From NCBI RefSeq assembly GCF_900169505.1, contig NZ_LT827021.1, positions 868,001-932,000 of the forward strand: a DNA stretch of 64,000 nt, given 5' to 3'. Below the pieces are notes generated by a model. It saw only the letters and a list, made by a program, of their open reading frames with translations. It did not search any database and was not told the DNA's origin. Origin of the DNA: Arabiibacter massiliensis. Its GTDB lineage: Bacteria > Actinomycetota > Coriobacteriia > Coriobacteriales > Eggerthellaceae. How positions within the stretch are numbered: the stretch's first letter is position 1; every line of letters begins with the position of its first letter. Position numbers and translations under genes: made by a program. Shown in pieces: positions 24,189 through 32,400 of the stretch.

Positions 24189-24620
24189 TCAGTATCGCTT
24201 CGTAAGCACTTTGTCCGCCGAAACGGAAGGCTCCGCATCCGCGCCTTCAAAAGCAGGAAGACCGTAATACTCTTCCAAGGCCCTCCCCAGCCGGCAAAGA
24301 TAGGCTTGGGCGCTTTGGGAGCCATCGTCCGCTGAAACGTCTCCGATCAGGAGCAAAACCCCCTCCTTTGCAGCCCGGTATTCAAGAAGCGCCTGTTTAA
24401 CGCCGCTTAAAAACCGCTTTGCCCGAGCACGCTCCTCCTCGCTCGACGCATTTGAATCCACTCGCTCGATCGCTTCCGCAATGATGAACCCTATTTGATA
24501 ATCGGCCTCTTCGATAATGCTTGAGATTTCCCTCTTGCTTTGATTCAGCGCCTGCTCGTAAAGTCCCGTACTATTCCGGAAACTCCAGATCGCATTCGCA
24601 TTTTCAACGATTCCCGTCAT
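24189..24620 (-). CDS. Helical cluster protein, unknown function
   Basis: 143 residues, mostly amphipathic helix (YEQALNQSKREISSIIEEAD, AKRFLSGVKQALLEYRAAKE) with a charged unstructured end (VSADKVLTKRY). No W-x-G is visible, though Trp12 lies near the start. It lies between the WXG100-like gene and the membrane protein gene and could be a partner of the former. The ribosome site is weak, so coupling to the upstream gene (9-nt gap) is likely. Confidence 0.6.
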   Translation of the reverse strand: MTGIVENANAIWSFRNSTGLYEQALNQSKREISSIIEEADYQIGFIIAEAIERVDSNASSEEERARAKRFLSGVKQALLEYRAAKEGVLLLIGDVSADDGSQSAQAYLCRLGRALEEYYGLPAFEGADAEPSVSADKVLTKRY

Positions 24621-24629
24621 GGCTTTTCA

Positions 24630-24899
24630 CTAGAATCGGGTGCTCAGATAGTCTTCGAGCTTCATTTTGAGCAGTTGTAGGGAGGTGATGCATTCGCTCA
24701 GTTTCGCCTGATTGCCGCTTAACTCCCTTATCGCCTCATCGATGACAGCGCCGAGTTTTTCGTAATTCGCATCGTTCCATTCTTGGCCTATTGCGGCATA
24801 GTCGCTTTTGAGGGCGGCGATGATCGCCTGCTCAGCTTGCACTCCCCTTGTTATGTTCTGGATCATCCTCGCCATCGCCTCTGGTGATGAGTGCGCCAT
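24630..24899 (-). CDS. WXG100-like small helical protein
   Basis: 89 residues forming a predicted helical hairpin with EWNDANYEKL in the middle (Trp41-Asn-Asp43), where WXG100/Esx proteins carry their W-x-G turn. Length (about 90) fits. Esx proteins are exported by FtsK/SpoIIIE-type ATPases of type VII secretion systems, and such an ATPase gene lies directly upstream. The W-N-D variant, and the lack of the YxxxD/E export tail that I would expect, make the call tentative. AAAGGAATGAATC precedes the ATG. Confidence 0.65.
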   Translation of the reverse strand: MAHSSPEAMARMIQNITRGVQAEQAIIAALKSDYAAIGQEWNDANYEKLGAVIDEAIRELSGNQAKLSECITSLQLLKMKLEDYLSTRF

Positions 24900-24920
24900 G
24901 ATTCATTCCTTTCTAGTCGC

Positions 24921-27900
24921 TTACGCCAATGAAATCCTGTAAGGCTTGAACACGCTTGGAGGGTTGACGCCGTCCGAGAAAAGGGCCATGTTCGAGCGGA
25001 TCGCCTCGATTTGCGAAAAGGTTCCGTGGACGATCCGATCGGCATCCTCGCCGCTTAACGCGAACACGACTTTGTCCTGAAGCTTGGGAACCAAATCGTA
25101 GATGCGCTCTTTTGTGGCGGCAAAGTCCGAGGATGACACGACGACGTTGATCCCATACGAGTATCCGCTCATAAGGAGCTCCTCGAGTTTCTTGAGCCTG
25201 CTTGACGAGGTGCCGTCAACAGGTTCCACGCTTGCGATGATGTCGTCGAGGATGGAGGAGCATGCGCTTTTCTGGCCGTCAAGCGTCTTGTCGAGATAGG
25301 ATTCGTCGCGACGCTCGAACACGGCTTTGAACGCATCGATCCATTGGAACTCGTTTATCACGAGATGAACGGTGTGGCATCTCCTTGCGATTCCTCTATT
25401 GGCATCGTCGCGCCTTCGAATCAGAAGGCCATAGAGCTCATCGAGGAGCTTGAGAACCTCGGCATTGCTGCGAGCCTGCTTTATCGATCCGTTCCATTTC
25501 GCACCGACCCTCGTCACCGCGTCATCGCCCGACTCGCCGACAAGCGAAAGCCCGTCGCATACATACACGCTTGGATTCGCAGCCATGGCCGCGAGTTCGT
25601 CAGGATCGGAAACCATCGGCACCGCCCGGAGGGCAGACAGGATGTACGAGGCCACGATCCTATCGAGCATTCGACGGTCGGAGCCTGCAACAAGCAAAGT
25701 CGATCGCCTGAGACGGTTCACCTGCAGAGTGATCGGAGGGCCGATTTTAACGGCCTCTCCCAAGAACACAGGAACCGAGGTGAAGGGCTCGTTGGAATCG
25801 GGGGCGTCGAAACCTGGACAGCTCAAGATGTCCGGCACCGTGTCGCTCCTGAACACATGAGTGGTCGACGACGGCTCAATAGCCGAATACCGCGATTCGA
25901 TTTCGGAAAGCAGGGCAATTCGCTCCTCTTGTGCGCAAAACACCGCTCGGAAGGATTCCGGCGCGTTTTTCAGGTCGTTTTCCGTGAATACGCCGCTTCC
26001 CTTCTGATTGCCCATTTTTTCATAGGCCTCTCTCCCGAATATGCTTCCGAACAGCCGCTCCGATTCGCTTTGAGAGCATTGGAGGCCGATTCGCACATGT
26101 ATTTCGTCAAGCGTCGACTGGGAGACGCTAAACGAACCCGAGCGCAATCGGGACAGGGTTTGAGTCGACAGGAGAAAATGTATTCCGTACGCGCGGGCGA
26201 GCGAGACGAAGTCTGAAAGCAACACGGCGCATTCACGAGCCGTGACGCGATCATGATCCTCATTGAACAAAGTTTGGAACTCATCCATGATCACCAAAAT
26301 GCGCGGCATCGCCTTCCCCGTCGCGGCGCGGTAGTCTTCGAGGTTCTGAACTCCCGCATCGTTGAACAAGCCGCTCCTCTCCTCCATGCGATCCCGAAGC
26401 TCAAGCAGGATGCTGTGCCCGAACGCTTGCAATGCGTCCAATGCAAGGAGGCGAAGATGGGGGATGCGAAACGAGCTATAGACGTCGAACTCTATGCCGC
26501 TCTTGAAATCAAGCAGGTACAGTTGCAATTCGTCAGGCCCGTATTTCAGAAGAGCGCTGATGATGATCGAATGGAGAAGAGAGGACTTCCCCGATCCCGT
26601 CGAGCCGATCAGCAAGCCAAAATGCGATATGCCTATACCGATCTCCGGGCCGAATTCGAGTGCGACACGCCGTCCCTCAGGACTCTTTCCCATTGGGATA
26701 GACAAACCGTTCGCCGAATCGCCCTCGAACCAGGACGCACGAGGAAGAACCGACTCAAGACCGACACTTTGGATTCTTTGTCGCCTTACCTGCTCTTCAA
26801 GCCTCGGAATCAACGTCGCCACGTACCGAGCGTCAACCGGATTGCGCACCATTTTGATTCCGCCGTCCAGAACCATCCCGACGCCGTCTTCCGACCACTC
26901 GACTATCGCTTTGGAGCATGAACCTAGGAGGCTCGCCGCTTCGTCGATCGCTCCATCATCGATGTCTAGGGCGAGAAGTATATTCACGCCGCAAGCCGAT
27001 CCGTTGCGGACAATGCTTTCGATGTCCTCTCGCATTTGATCGGTGATGAAACGGACAGGCATAACTGCGCAGATTGTCATAAGCGGCAAGGAGGCAGTCT
27101 CGACATCGGCATTGAATTCGAATATGTCCTTATATCCGATGAGCAAGCGCTGAGAACGGTCGTTTATAACGGAAACAGCGTTGCCGAAAGCATCAGCTAT
27201 TGCCCTTCTCTCTGTCAACACCCCTTCGCCGAACACTTCCGGCAGACTCTTTGCCGCAGCCAAAAAGGGTTCGAATGCATCCCGCTCACCTGTCGGATTC
27301 ATCAACACGAAGGTTTGCATCGGGGCCGTGCTAATCTCAAGTTCGGCAACTGCGATAGAAGCCATCGCCGCCTTCGTTTCCGATGCGTCTCCGCAAAAGA
27401 ACACACTTGAGCGCTCAGCCCGGTCAAGCAGGGCAGGCGCAATGACAAATCCATTCGAGTACCATACGCCAAACACGTCCCGAAGCGCGGTATCAACCGG
27501 CGCCACCTTCCCGACGAAGGGCCAGCTCTTTATCTCGCATTCATAGCTGCCCAGCGAAACGTACTCGCACATCGTTTCAGGGCAAGCCTCCGGATCCGGG
27601 AGCACCAAGCGCTCAAGGTCGGAGATGTCGGAAACCATGCGGGGCGAAATGCGCGCCGCCACCTTCTCCGCGAAATCGGCGGCAACGCGCAAGATGTCCT
27701 CCTGCTCGCGCTCGTCAATTCGAATCAGAAGAGCTTCCGTTTCCTCTCTCGCAGCGTCCACGAACTCGGCCTCGGCCTCTTCGTCAGCAACGGCTCCAGA
27801 CATCTCCAGGCCGCTTGCGATTCGCTCCGCACCCTCAAGTATTCTCGCGCTCGAATCCAAGACTTCGCAAAACTCCGTATGCAAGCGTTTCGCCTCGCCG

Positions 27901-28355
27901 CTCAACGTGTTGGCTATGCCTACGAGCCCTCCCGTGCCCGTTATCTGCCGATAGATTCTTTTAGCATCTTCGCTGAGCGCATAGAGTCTACCTTGGCATT
28001 GATCGAGCGTTTCCGCCTCAAAGGGAGGGACGGGCATCGCACTTCCCATGTGCCTGACGTAAGCACGTGAGTACGCGCTTGATTTGGAAATCGCCTTTTC
28101 ATGCAATCCTCTAATATAGGAAGCCCAATCCCGGCACTTTCCCAATGTCGCAGCAAGATCAGCCGCGCGTCTGCTCCGCCGCCTATCGGCTTCGCCAGCA
28201 GCATGTTCGACGCTCTCGTCAAAAGATGCTTCCACCTCGCGACGCATCTCGTCATACGCTCTTGATATGCCGTCGATTCCATCAAGGCATCGCGTGATAT
28301 CGTCGTTGAGCCCGCCGAGGATCATCGGTATGTCGGCAAGACGAAAACCCATCAT
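24921..28355 (-). CDS. FtsK/SpoIIIE (EssC)-type ATPase, soluble
   Basis: 1144 residues. The first 250 are helical and coiled-coil-like. The main FtsK-type ATPase has Walker A GSTGSGKS (about 584-591), Walker B ILVIMDEF (about 686-693) and the arginine-finger-type region LLSTQTLSRLRSG. Degenerate ATPase-like folds precede it (about 270-510) and follow it (about 860-1140, VAGSDRRMLDR in place of Walker A, HLVINEFQWI in place of Walker B). Multiple modules in a row are typical of EssC/EccC, the type VII secretion motors. Unlike them it has no FHA domain and no N-terminal transmembrane pair. It overlaps the upstream gene by 4 nt. Confidence 0.88.
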   Translation of the reverse strand: MMGFRLADIPMILGGLNDDITRCLDGIDGISRAYDEMRREVEASFDESVEHAAGEADRRRSRRAADLAATLGKCRDWASYIRGLHEKAISKSSAYSRAYVRHMGSAMPVPPFEAETLDQCQGRLYALSEDAKRIYRQITGTGGLVGIANTLSGEAKRLHTEFCEVLDSSARILEGAERIASGLEMSGAVADEEAEAEFVDAAREETEALLIRIDEREQEDILRVAADFAEKVAARISPRMVSDISDLERLVLPDPEACPETMCEYVSLGSYECEIKSWPFVGKVAPVDTALRDVFGVWYSNGFVIAPALLDRAERSSVFFCGDASETKAAMASIAVAELEISTAPMQTFVLMNPTGERDAFEPFLAAAKSLPEVFGEGVLTERRAIADAFGNAVSVINDRSQRLLIGYKDIFEFNADVETASLPLMTICAVMPVRFITDQMREDIESIVRNGSACGVNILLALDIDDGAIDEAASLLGSCSKAIVEWSEDGVGMVLDGGIKMVRNPVDARYVATLIPRLEEQVRRQRIQSVGLESVLPRASWFEGDSANGLSIPMGKSPEGRRVALEFGPEIGIGISHFGLLIGSTGSGKSSLLHSIIISALLKYGPDELQLYLLDFKSGIEFDVYSSFRIPHLRLLALDALQAFGHSILLELRDRMEERSGLFNDAGVQNLEDYRAATGKAMPRILVIMDEFQTLFNEDHDRVTARECAVLLSDFVSLARAYGIHFLLSTQTLSRLRSGSFSVSQSTLDEIHVRIGLQCSQSESERLFGSIFGREAYEKMGNQKGSGVFTENDLKNAPESFRAVFCAQEERIALLSEIESRYSAIEPSSTTHVFRSDTVPDILSCPGFDAPDSNEPFTSVPVFLGEAVKIGPPITLQVNRLRRSTLLVAGSDRRMLDRIVASYILSALRAVPMVSDPDELAAMAANPSVYVCDGLSLVGESGDDAVTRVGAKWNGSIKQARSNAEVLKLLDELYGLLIRRRDDANRGIARRCHTVHLVINEFQWIDAFKAVFERRDESYLDKTLDGQKSACSSILDDIIASVEPVDGTSSSRLKKLEELLMSGYSYGINVVVSSSDFAATKERIYDLVPKLQDKVVFALSGEDADRIVHGTFSQIEAIRSNMALFSDGVNPPSVFKPYRISLA

Positions 28356-28579
28356 CGCACCTCAACCCCGTACTGGACCAGAGCTTCCAGGGAGCGATCA
28401 AGAGCCTCGAGCGCATTGATAAGATCTGCGCTCCTGCGGCATGCCGGCACGACGAACCTTTCCCCAACCTCAGAGATCTTGGGATCGCCGGCGCTTGAGG
28501 CTTCGAGCGACTGCCACTCAGCGAACAATTCCCTGAAGGCTATGTAGACGTCGTCCCTACAACGTTTAATCGAGCTCAT
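28352..28579 (-). CDS. Small helical cluster protein, unknown function
   Basis: 75 residues (MSSIKRCRDDVYIAFRELFAEW...), two predicted helices split by a Gly/Pro stretch, like a shortened Esx fold but with no W-x-G. It overlaps the E1-like gene by 14 nt and the ATPase gene by 4 nt, so it is translated as part of the same coupled set. GGGGGGCAGGGCG precedes the ATG. It may be a chaperone or cargo of the ATPase. Confidence 0.6.
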   Translation of the reverse strand: MSSIKRCRDDVYIAFRELFAEWQSLEASSAGDPKISEVGERFVVPACRRSADLINALEALDRSLEALVQYGVEVR

Positions 28580-29723
28580 CGCCCTGCCCCCCGTTGTCAT
28601 GGCATGAGCACCCAGGCCGAAAGCTGACTTCGAGCGATGTTGTAACCTGGAGCGGATAGCTGAATATCTCTGCCATGTCGCCCCCAATAGCCGGATTGTC
28701 GGTATTGCATACCAGCGTGTATTGCCGAAGCGTCGGAAAAAGCCTCGCCGTGTACCCTTCGTTCCCGATGTTGAAGATATCGAGGAGCAGCTTCACGCCA
28801 ACGATGGAGACGAAGTCGACGTCGACGGCGATGCCCGGTTCGAATCGCACATCGGACAATTCCTCTTGCGTTGTATAGAGTCGTCGGCTCGTCGAGTTTC
28901 GCCTGGACAGGGATCCTTCACCCAAAGCGCATTTGTAGCAGGGCATATTGCTTTCAGGAAGCCAGTAGAACACCTCCCCGGCAAAGGCACGTTCCCAAAA
29001 CCCGATGCTTAAAAACGGAGTTCTGTAATAGACGCACAAGGAGTTGACATACACATCAGCCTCCCTGTTGTCAGCACAGCCCACGGCAATGCTTTTTCTC
29101 TCGCCAAGCCACTCGTCGAGCGCTTCTTTGGAAACGTGTTCTGCAAGGGTTGCAAACGTCTGCACATGGGCAAGAGGATTGATGTCAAGAATACGCCGCT
29201 TGACCGCATCGACTTTGTATTCTCCGACTTCTCGTACCCCGCATTGATGACGGCAGACGTTATGGTATTCAATGACATCGTTGTCAACGAGCGCAAAGTT
29301 GCCCACACCGGAGCGGGCGAGCTCCAATGCAACCAAGCTGCCGACCGATCCGCATCCGAAAATGACTGCTCCCCTTTCACGCATGGCAGCCGATTCGAGT
29401 AATCCGCTGTTGCGAGAAAAAACGTTCTGCACGAGGTCGTATGCTTGGATCTCCAGCTTGTCGTCTCCATGGAACATGACAAGCTCGCCCTGCCTCCAAA
29501 ATCCAAAAAAATCGTAGCCGTTTTCGTCGAGCTCGACCTCATCCCGGGCAATCAGTCCACGGCAATTCCCCTCGATTGCCATCGCCTTCGAATATACGTT
29601 CAAAATACCCGACGAAGGATGAAACATCCCGATCGCTTCTCCGGTGTATCTGCCTTCGATCATATCGCTCGGAACGAGCACTTTGCACAGGTTCCGCCTT
29701 GCGTCGGACGAGAGCACGGTCAT
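28566..29723 (-). CDS. E1-like (ThiF/MoeB family) adenylating enzyme
   Basis: 385 residues. An N-terminal domain of about 110 residues without known family is followed by a ThiF-fold: nucleotide loop GCGSVGS (123-129), LVDNDVIEYHNVCRHQCG with the Asp and Asn/Arg that bind ATP, and CADNREADVYVN as the second catalytic Asp region. A CxxC (Cys262, Cys265) and a later CSCH suggest the zinc site common to this family. It should adenylate the C-terminus of a ubiquitin-like protein and pass it on. It overlaps the JAMM gene stop by 4 nt (ATGA). Three treble elements E1, E2 and JAMM lie side by side. Confidence 0.9.
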   Translation of the reverse strand: MTVLSSDARRNLCKVLVPSDMIEGRYTGEAIGMFHPSSGILNVYSKAMAIEGNCRGLIARDEVELDENGYDFFGFWRQGELVMFHGDDKLEIQAYDLVQNVFSRNSGLLESAAMRERGAVIFGCGSVGSLVALELARSGVGNFALVDNDVIEYHNVCRHQCGVREVGEYKVDAVKRRILDINPLAHVQTFATLAEHVSKEALDEWLGERKSIAVGCADNREADVYVNSLCVYYRTPFLSIGFWERAFAGEVFYWLPESNMPCYKCALGEGSLSRRNSTSRRLYTTQEELSDVRFEPGIAVDVDFVSIVGVKLLLDIFNIGNEGYTARLFPTLRQYTLVCNTDNPAIGGDMAEIFSYPLQVTTSLEVSFRPGCSCHDNGGQGDELD

Positions 29724-30700
29724 TCACCTTCCTCAAGAGCTTCGCGCAACAGGTTCGGCCGGTATCGATACGATTGCCCGTCGAAGGCAAAAAGGATCTG
29801 CCCATCCCCCTTCGGCTCGATCGCCTCGATAAAGCCATGCCTGGATGCATCGCCATCAGTCAACTGCAATTCCAGCCTACGATCAGAATTGACATGCGCA
29901 ACCAGTTCGAGACCGCGCGATTCGAGGAATCTCACATCCGGCTCGATTGCCGCGAGCACCAAACCGAAGTCATCCTCATCCCAATCGTCGACCGATCCGA
30001 ATTCGCGATTGGCCATGTTCGCCATGCTGCGACGCGCAAGATAGGAACGCAATGAACCCTGAGCATCACCGGACGAAAGAACGCTCGCGAGCTCCCCCGA
30101 AAAAGACCTGGCAAGGCGGCCGGATGCCGCTTCGATTTGCCCGATCCTCTCGTCGACATCTGCATAAGCCGCCTGATCCTCGTCGTTCTCCCGTTCGAGA
30201 ACGGCATATCGAACCTTTCGGTACCGTAGAGGATCGAGGGTCACATGGTATACCGTCAGCCTGAAGCTGGGATCGATGTTGACAAGCGCAGAAACAGCTC
30301 CAACATCGTTGAGCTGCGCATAGCTAGCATTGGTGCCGTCATCCGTAGAAGAGAACTGATCGAATGAGCCCGGATGGCGATGCCAAAGCCCTATGAGGTC
30401 AAGCTGTCTTCCATATATCCTCGACACTTTGTTTATGAGGTGATTGACGTATTTCTGATCGTACTCGAAATAGGCGACTTCGAATCTCGAAAGAGGACCA
30501 GGATCGACGCTTTCAACCACTTGCCAAATCCCATTGTCGTAGTACCCCAGGAACACGCCGCCCGTCTCTGTTTGAATCTCGCTTAGAACCTCCGAGAGCA
30601 GCGAAGCGTAGGCACGCGCGGAAAAGACGACCTCGATTTTGTCGCCCTTGCCGGACCTACCATATTTCCCAATCCTAGTAAGTATGGTTGAAGACTTCAT
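29720..30700 (-). CDS. JAMM/MPN+ (JAB) metalloprotease
   Basis: 326 residues. The complete JAMM zinc-protease motif is present: Glu45 in QTETGGVFLG, then His107-x-His109-Pro-x6-Ser117-x2-Asp120. Such enzymes remove ubiquitin-like tags or trim their precursors. The C-terminal half (about 165-326) is helical and then beta-rich with no family I know. The start at 30700 (MKSSTILTRIGKYG) follows GGAAGGGTCTATCGGCG and overlaps the E2-like gene by 26 nt. It probably reverses or primes the conjugation made by the neighbouring E1 and E2. Confidence 0.9.
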   Translation of the reverse strand: MKSSTILTRIGKYGRSGKGDKIEVVFSARAYASLLSEVLSEIQTETGGVFLGYYDNGIWQVVESVDPGPLSRFEVAYFEYDQKYVNHLINKVSRIYGRQLDLIGLWHRHPGSFDQFSSTDDGTNASYAQLNDVGAVSALVNIDPSFRLTVYHVTLDPLRYRKVRYAVLERENDEDQAAYADVDERIGQIEAASGRLARSFSGELASVLSSGDAQGSLRSYLARRSMANMANREFGSVDDWDEDDFGLVLAAIEPDVRFLESRGLELVAHVNSDRRLELQLTDGDASRHGFIEAIEPKGDGQILFAFDGQSYRYRPNLLREALEEGE

Positions 30701-31139
30701 CGCCGATAGACCCTTCCAACCATTCCTCAACGATGAATATCCATTTCGCAGCCCAACCCAGCGCCTTAGCGGCAGAGGTCGCAGCAGCGCCGGAGTCAAC
30801 GTCTTCAGGGCGCGCCGTGCACATATAGAGATCGCCGTTTGCATCACGCAGCACATGAGGCAAACTACCTGCCGCTCGATACAGTTCGTTAAGGTCAGGC
30901 TTGACTGAGTAGACGCGCAACGAGCCGCCGTAGGTGTTGTTGTGCGGATGGTTGTGATCGTAAACGACCATGAGTGTCCATACTCCGCCAGATTTACCCC
31001 GAGGATTCAAATCACCAACCCAACAAAGCCTGCCATCGTCGAGCTTATCAAGCCTGAAATCAGGAAAGTTTTCCTTCATGGCGATTTTTTCAGCTTCAAA
31101 TAGCTGTGGGTTCCGTTCAAACCAATAAAATCCGGCCAC
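30675..31139 (-). CDS. E2-like (UBC-fold) conjugating protein
   Basis: 154 residues with the pattern of prokaryotic E2-like proteins: a beta meander (GRLCWVGDLNP, VWTLMVVYDHNHP), then LPHVLRDANGDLYMC with His95 and candidate catalytic Cys107, and a helical end with AAKWIFIVEEWLEG. GTG start behind GGAGGCATATT. It lies next to the JAMM and E1-like genes, as E2 genes do in bacterial ubiquitin-like operons. No HPN tripeptide is present, which is usual for bacterial families. Confidence rests on pattern plus neighbours. Confidence 0.75.
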   Translation of the reverse strand: MAGFYWFERNPQLFEAEKIAMKENFPDFRLDKLDDGRLCWVGDLNPRGKSGGVWTLMVVYDHNHPHNNTYGGSLRVYSVKPDLNELYRAAGSLPHVLRDANGDLYMCTARPEDVDSGAAATSAAKALGWAAKWIFIVEEWLEGSIGDEVFNHTY

Positions 31140-31150
31140 AATATGCCTCC

Positions 31151-31342
31151 CTACGCAAGTTTGCCTTCTGGCGCTTTCAGCGTCTTGCCCGCGAGGGCCT
31201 CTGGATCAGTCGGCTCGACAACTTGCCCGGAGTTGGTCACGCGAACGTCTTCGCCCTTGCGAAGGCGTTCGGCGATTTCGCGCCGCTTCGCCGCAGCAGC
31301 ATCGACATCGGCAGCGAGAATCGCTTTCGGCACAATGATCAT
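31151..31342 (-). CDS. Small first protein of the cluster, unknown (Ubl-position)
   Basis: 63 residues: a hydrophobic start (MIIVPKAILAADVD), a charged helix (KRREIAERLRKGEDVRV) and a C-terminal tail (TLKAPEGKLA). It has the position and size where a ubiquitin-like modifier gene might stand, but no beta-grasp pattern and no terminal Gly-Gly. It could be the conjugation target, a peptide substrate or a regulator. GCAGGAGATCCT precedes the ATG; the next gene begins 11 nt after its stop. Confidence 0.6.
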   Translation of the reverse strand: MIIVPKAILAADVDAAAAKRREIAERLRKGEDVRVTNSGQVVEPTDPEALAGKTLKAPEGKLA

Positions 31343-31999
31343 AGGATCTCCTGCTCTCTCAAAGTCACCCCTGCATCACCGAAAAGCAGTTCTAGACAAC
31401 GCCTTAAAAAGGTACGCTTTTTGAATAAGGGAGGATTCGAGGGCGCTTCGGCCAAAATTTTCGCCGACAGAATCGCTTTCCTGCGGAAATGGACGCTTCG
31501 AGCGGTTATAATCTTGACTCAGAGACAGACCGAAAAAGCGTACTTTTAGAAACTGCGCCGTGCTTTTCTCTGCACGAATATCATATTCATAACACTTCAC
31601 TGTTTGACCTTGCGACCTCCCTCAGCAACCAGCCAACTAGTCCCTGTAGGGGGCACTTAGCGACATGCTGACCTCTGCTTACTTAGCCGTCAAAAGGGAC
31701 CTTAACTTGTACTGATCGCAGATATCGCGCTGCGATTTTTATCTTATTCAGTGCAAGTGGAACGTGAGAACGTCAAGCATCGTCAGACGGAAAGAATGGA
31801 TACTGCTCACTCCCTGTCCCATTCGCTCGCGGTTGTTAAAATGACGAGCGAGAATAACGAAACAAGGATGCAAATACGAGCTATATTCGCAGCACGTTGG
31901 AACCGGTGTCTTATTGGACGCAACGTCAGAAGCAGACGGTTCGGAAGAACCTAAAATAAAGGTCATCGAGCCAGTTTGCCCGATGACCTCTGTCTGTCG
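31343..31999. other. 657-bp intergenic region upstream of the cluster
   Basis: No gene is supported here. It is more AT-rich than the neighbours. It holds an 11-bp inverted repeat GTACGCTTTTT (31412-31422) / AAAAAGCGTAC (31533-31543), a plus-strand TATAAT (31507-31512), and a hairpin with T run at 31715-31741. A short plus-strand RNA between these is possible. The right edge has the inverted repeat AGGTCATCG/CGATGACCT (31961-31989), the probable terminator of the original tRNA. Confidence 0.5.
31715..31741 (+). terminator. Intrinsic terminator
   Basis: ATCGCAG (31715-31721) and CTGCGAT (31730-31736) form a stem followed by TTTTAT. It would end any plus-strand RNA from the region before it. 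Confidence 0.6.
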
Positions 32000-32045
32000 T
32001 GGTGGGCCCAGCAGGACTCGAACCTGCAACCAAGGGATTATGAGT
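32000..32045. repeat. E2 left attachment repeat
   Basis: Forty-six bases identical to 38850-38895, the 3' half of the CAU tRNA. The sequence leaves the tRNA at GAGT, so it is only a fragment. Confidence 0.93.
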
Positions 32046-32140
32046 TGGTCATAACCGCAGTTCAGTAGCACTATTTAGCTATATCTACGTGTGAAACGGC
32101 TACAGGTAGCAATACCTGAAAACATCTAGAACGATGAGCA

Positions 32141-32159
32141 TTTGCGGGTGATTTGCGGG
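32141..32159. repeat. E2 left arm-type direct repeats
   Basis: TTTGCGGG-TGA-TTTGCGGG, period 11 bp; the copy at the right end is 38760-38778. Probable integrase arm sites. Confidence 0.75.
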
Positions 32160-32187
32160 TGGCCTCCAAAAGAGAAGGAGGCGCGGA

Positions 32188-32400
32188 ATGGAATACGTTA
32201 GCAAGGACGCGAGAAGGCTCACAGACGACCTTTTCAATGCGTGGCGGGCGGTGCGAAACGTCGTGGAGCTTGACGAGGTAGGCTTGTACCCCGGGCCGCT
32301 GCCGGAGAATACGCGGGCGATGCTCAACCGTTGCGCCTCAGAGCTGTCCATGGCGATGGCCGAGCAGTCGGCCCGCGCGAGGATAGGGGGCGCGCTATGA
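32188..32400 (+). CDS. Small helical protein, unknown function
   Basis: 70 residues beginning MEYVSKDARRLTDDLFNAWRAV, helical, with no known family. AAGGAGGCGCGGA precedes the ATG. Its stop overlaps the start of the next gene (ATGA). First gene of E2 after the left end. Confidence 0.6.
   Translation: MEYVSKDARRLTDDLFNAWRAVRNVVELDEVGLYPGPLPENTRAMLNRCASELSMAMAEQSARARIGGAL

Noticed and set aside
19210..31342. Calling the cluster a complete type VII secretion system
   Set aside because: No EccB/D/E or EsaA/EssA/EssB-like membrane components and no membrane anchor on the ATPase are visible.
28566..31342. Calling the E1/E2/JAMM genes type II CBASS or Bil
   Set aside because: No CD-NTase or effector gene, E1 and E2 are separate proteins, and no evident ubiquitin-like BilA homologue is present.
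31151..31342. Naming the 63-residue protein a ubiquitin-like modifier
   Set aside because: No beta-grasp pattern and no terminal diglycine can be seen. Only its position suggests it.
31376..31671. Short ORFs on both strands upstream of the cluster
   Set aside because: No ribosome sites, no family resemblance, and they cross promoter-like and inverted-repeat sequences.
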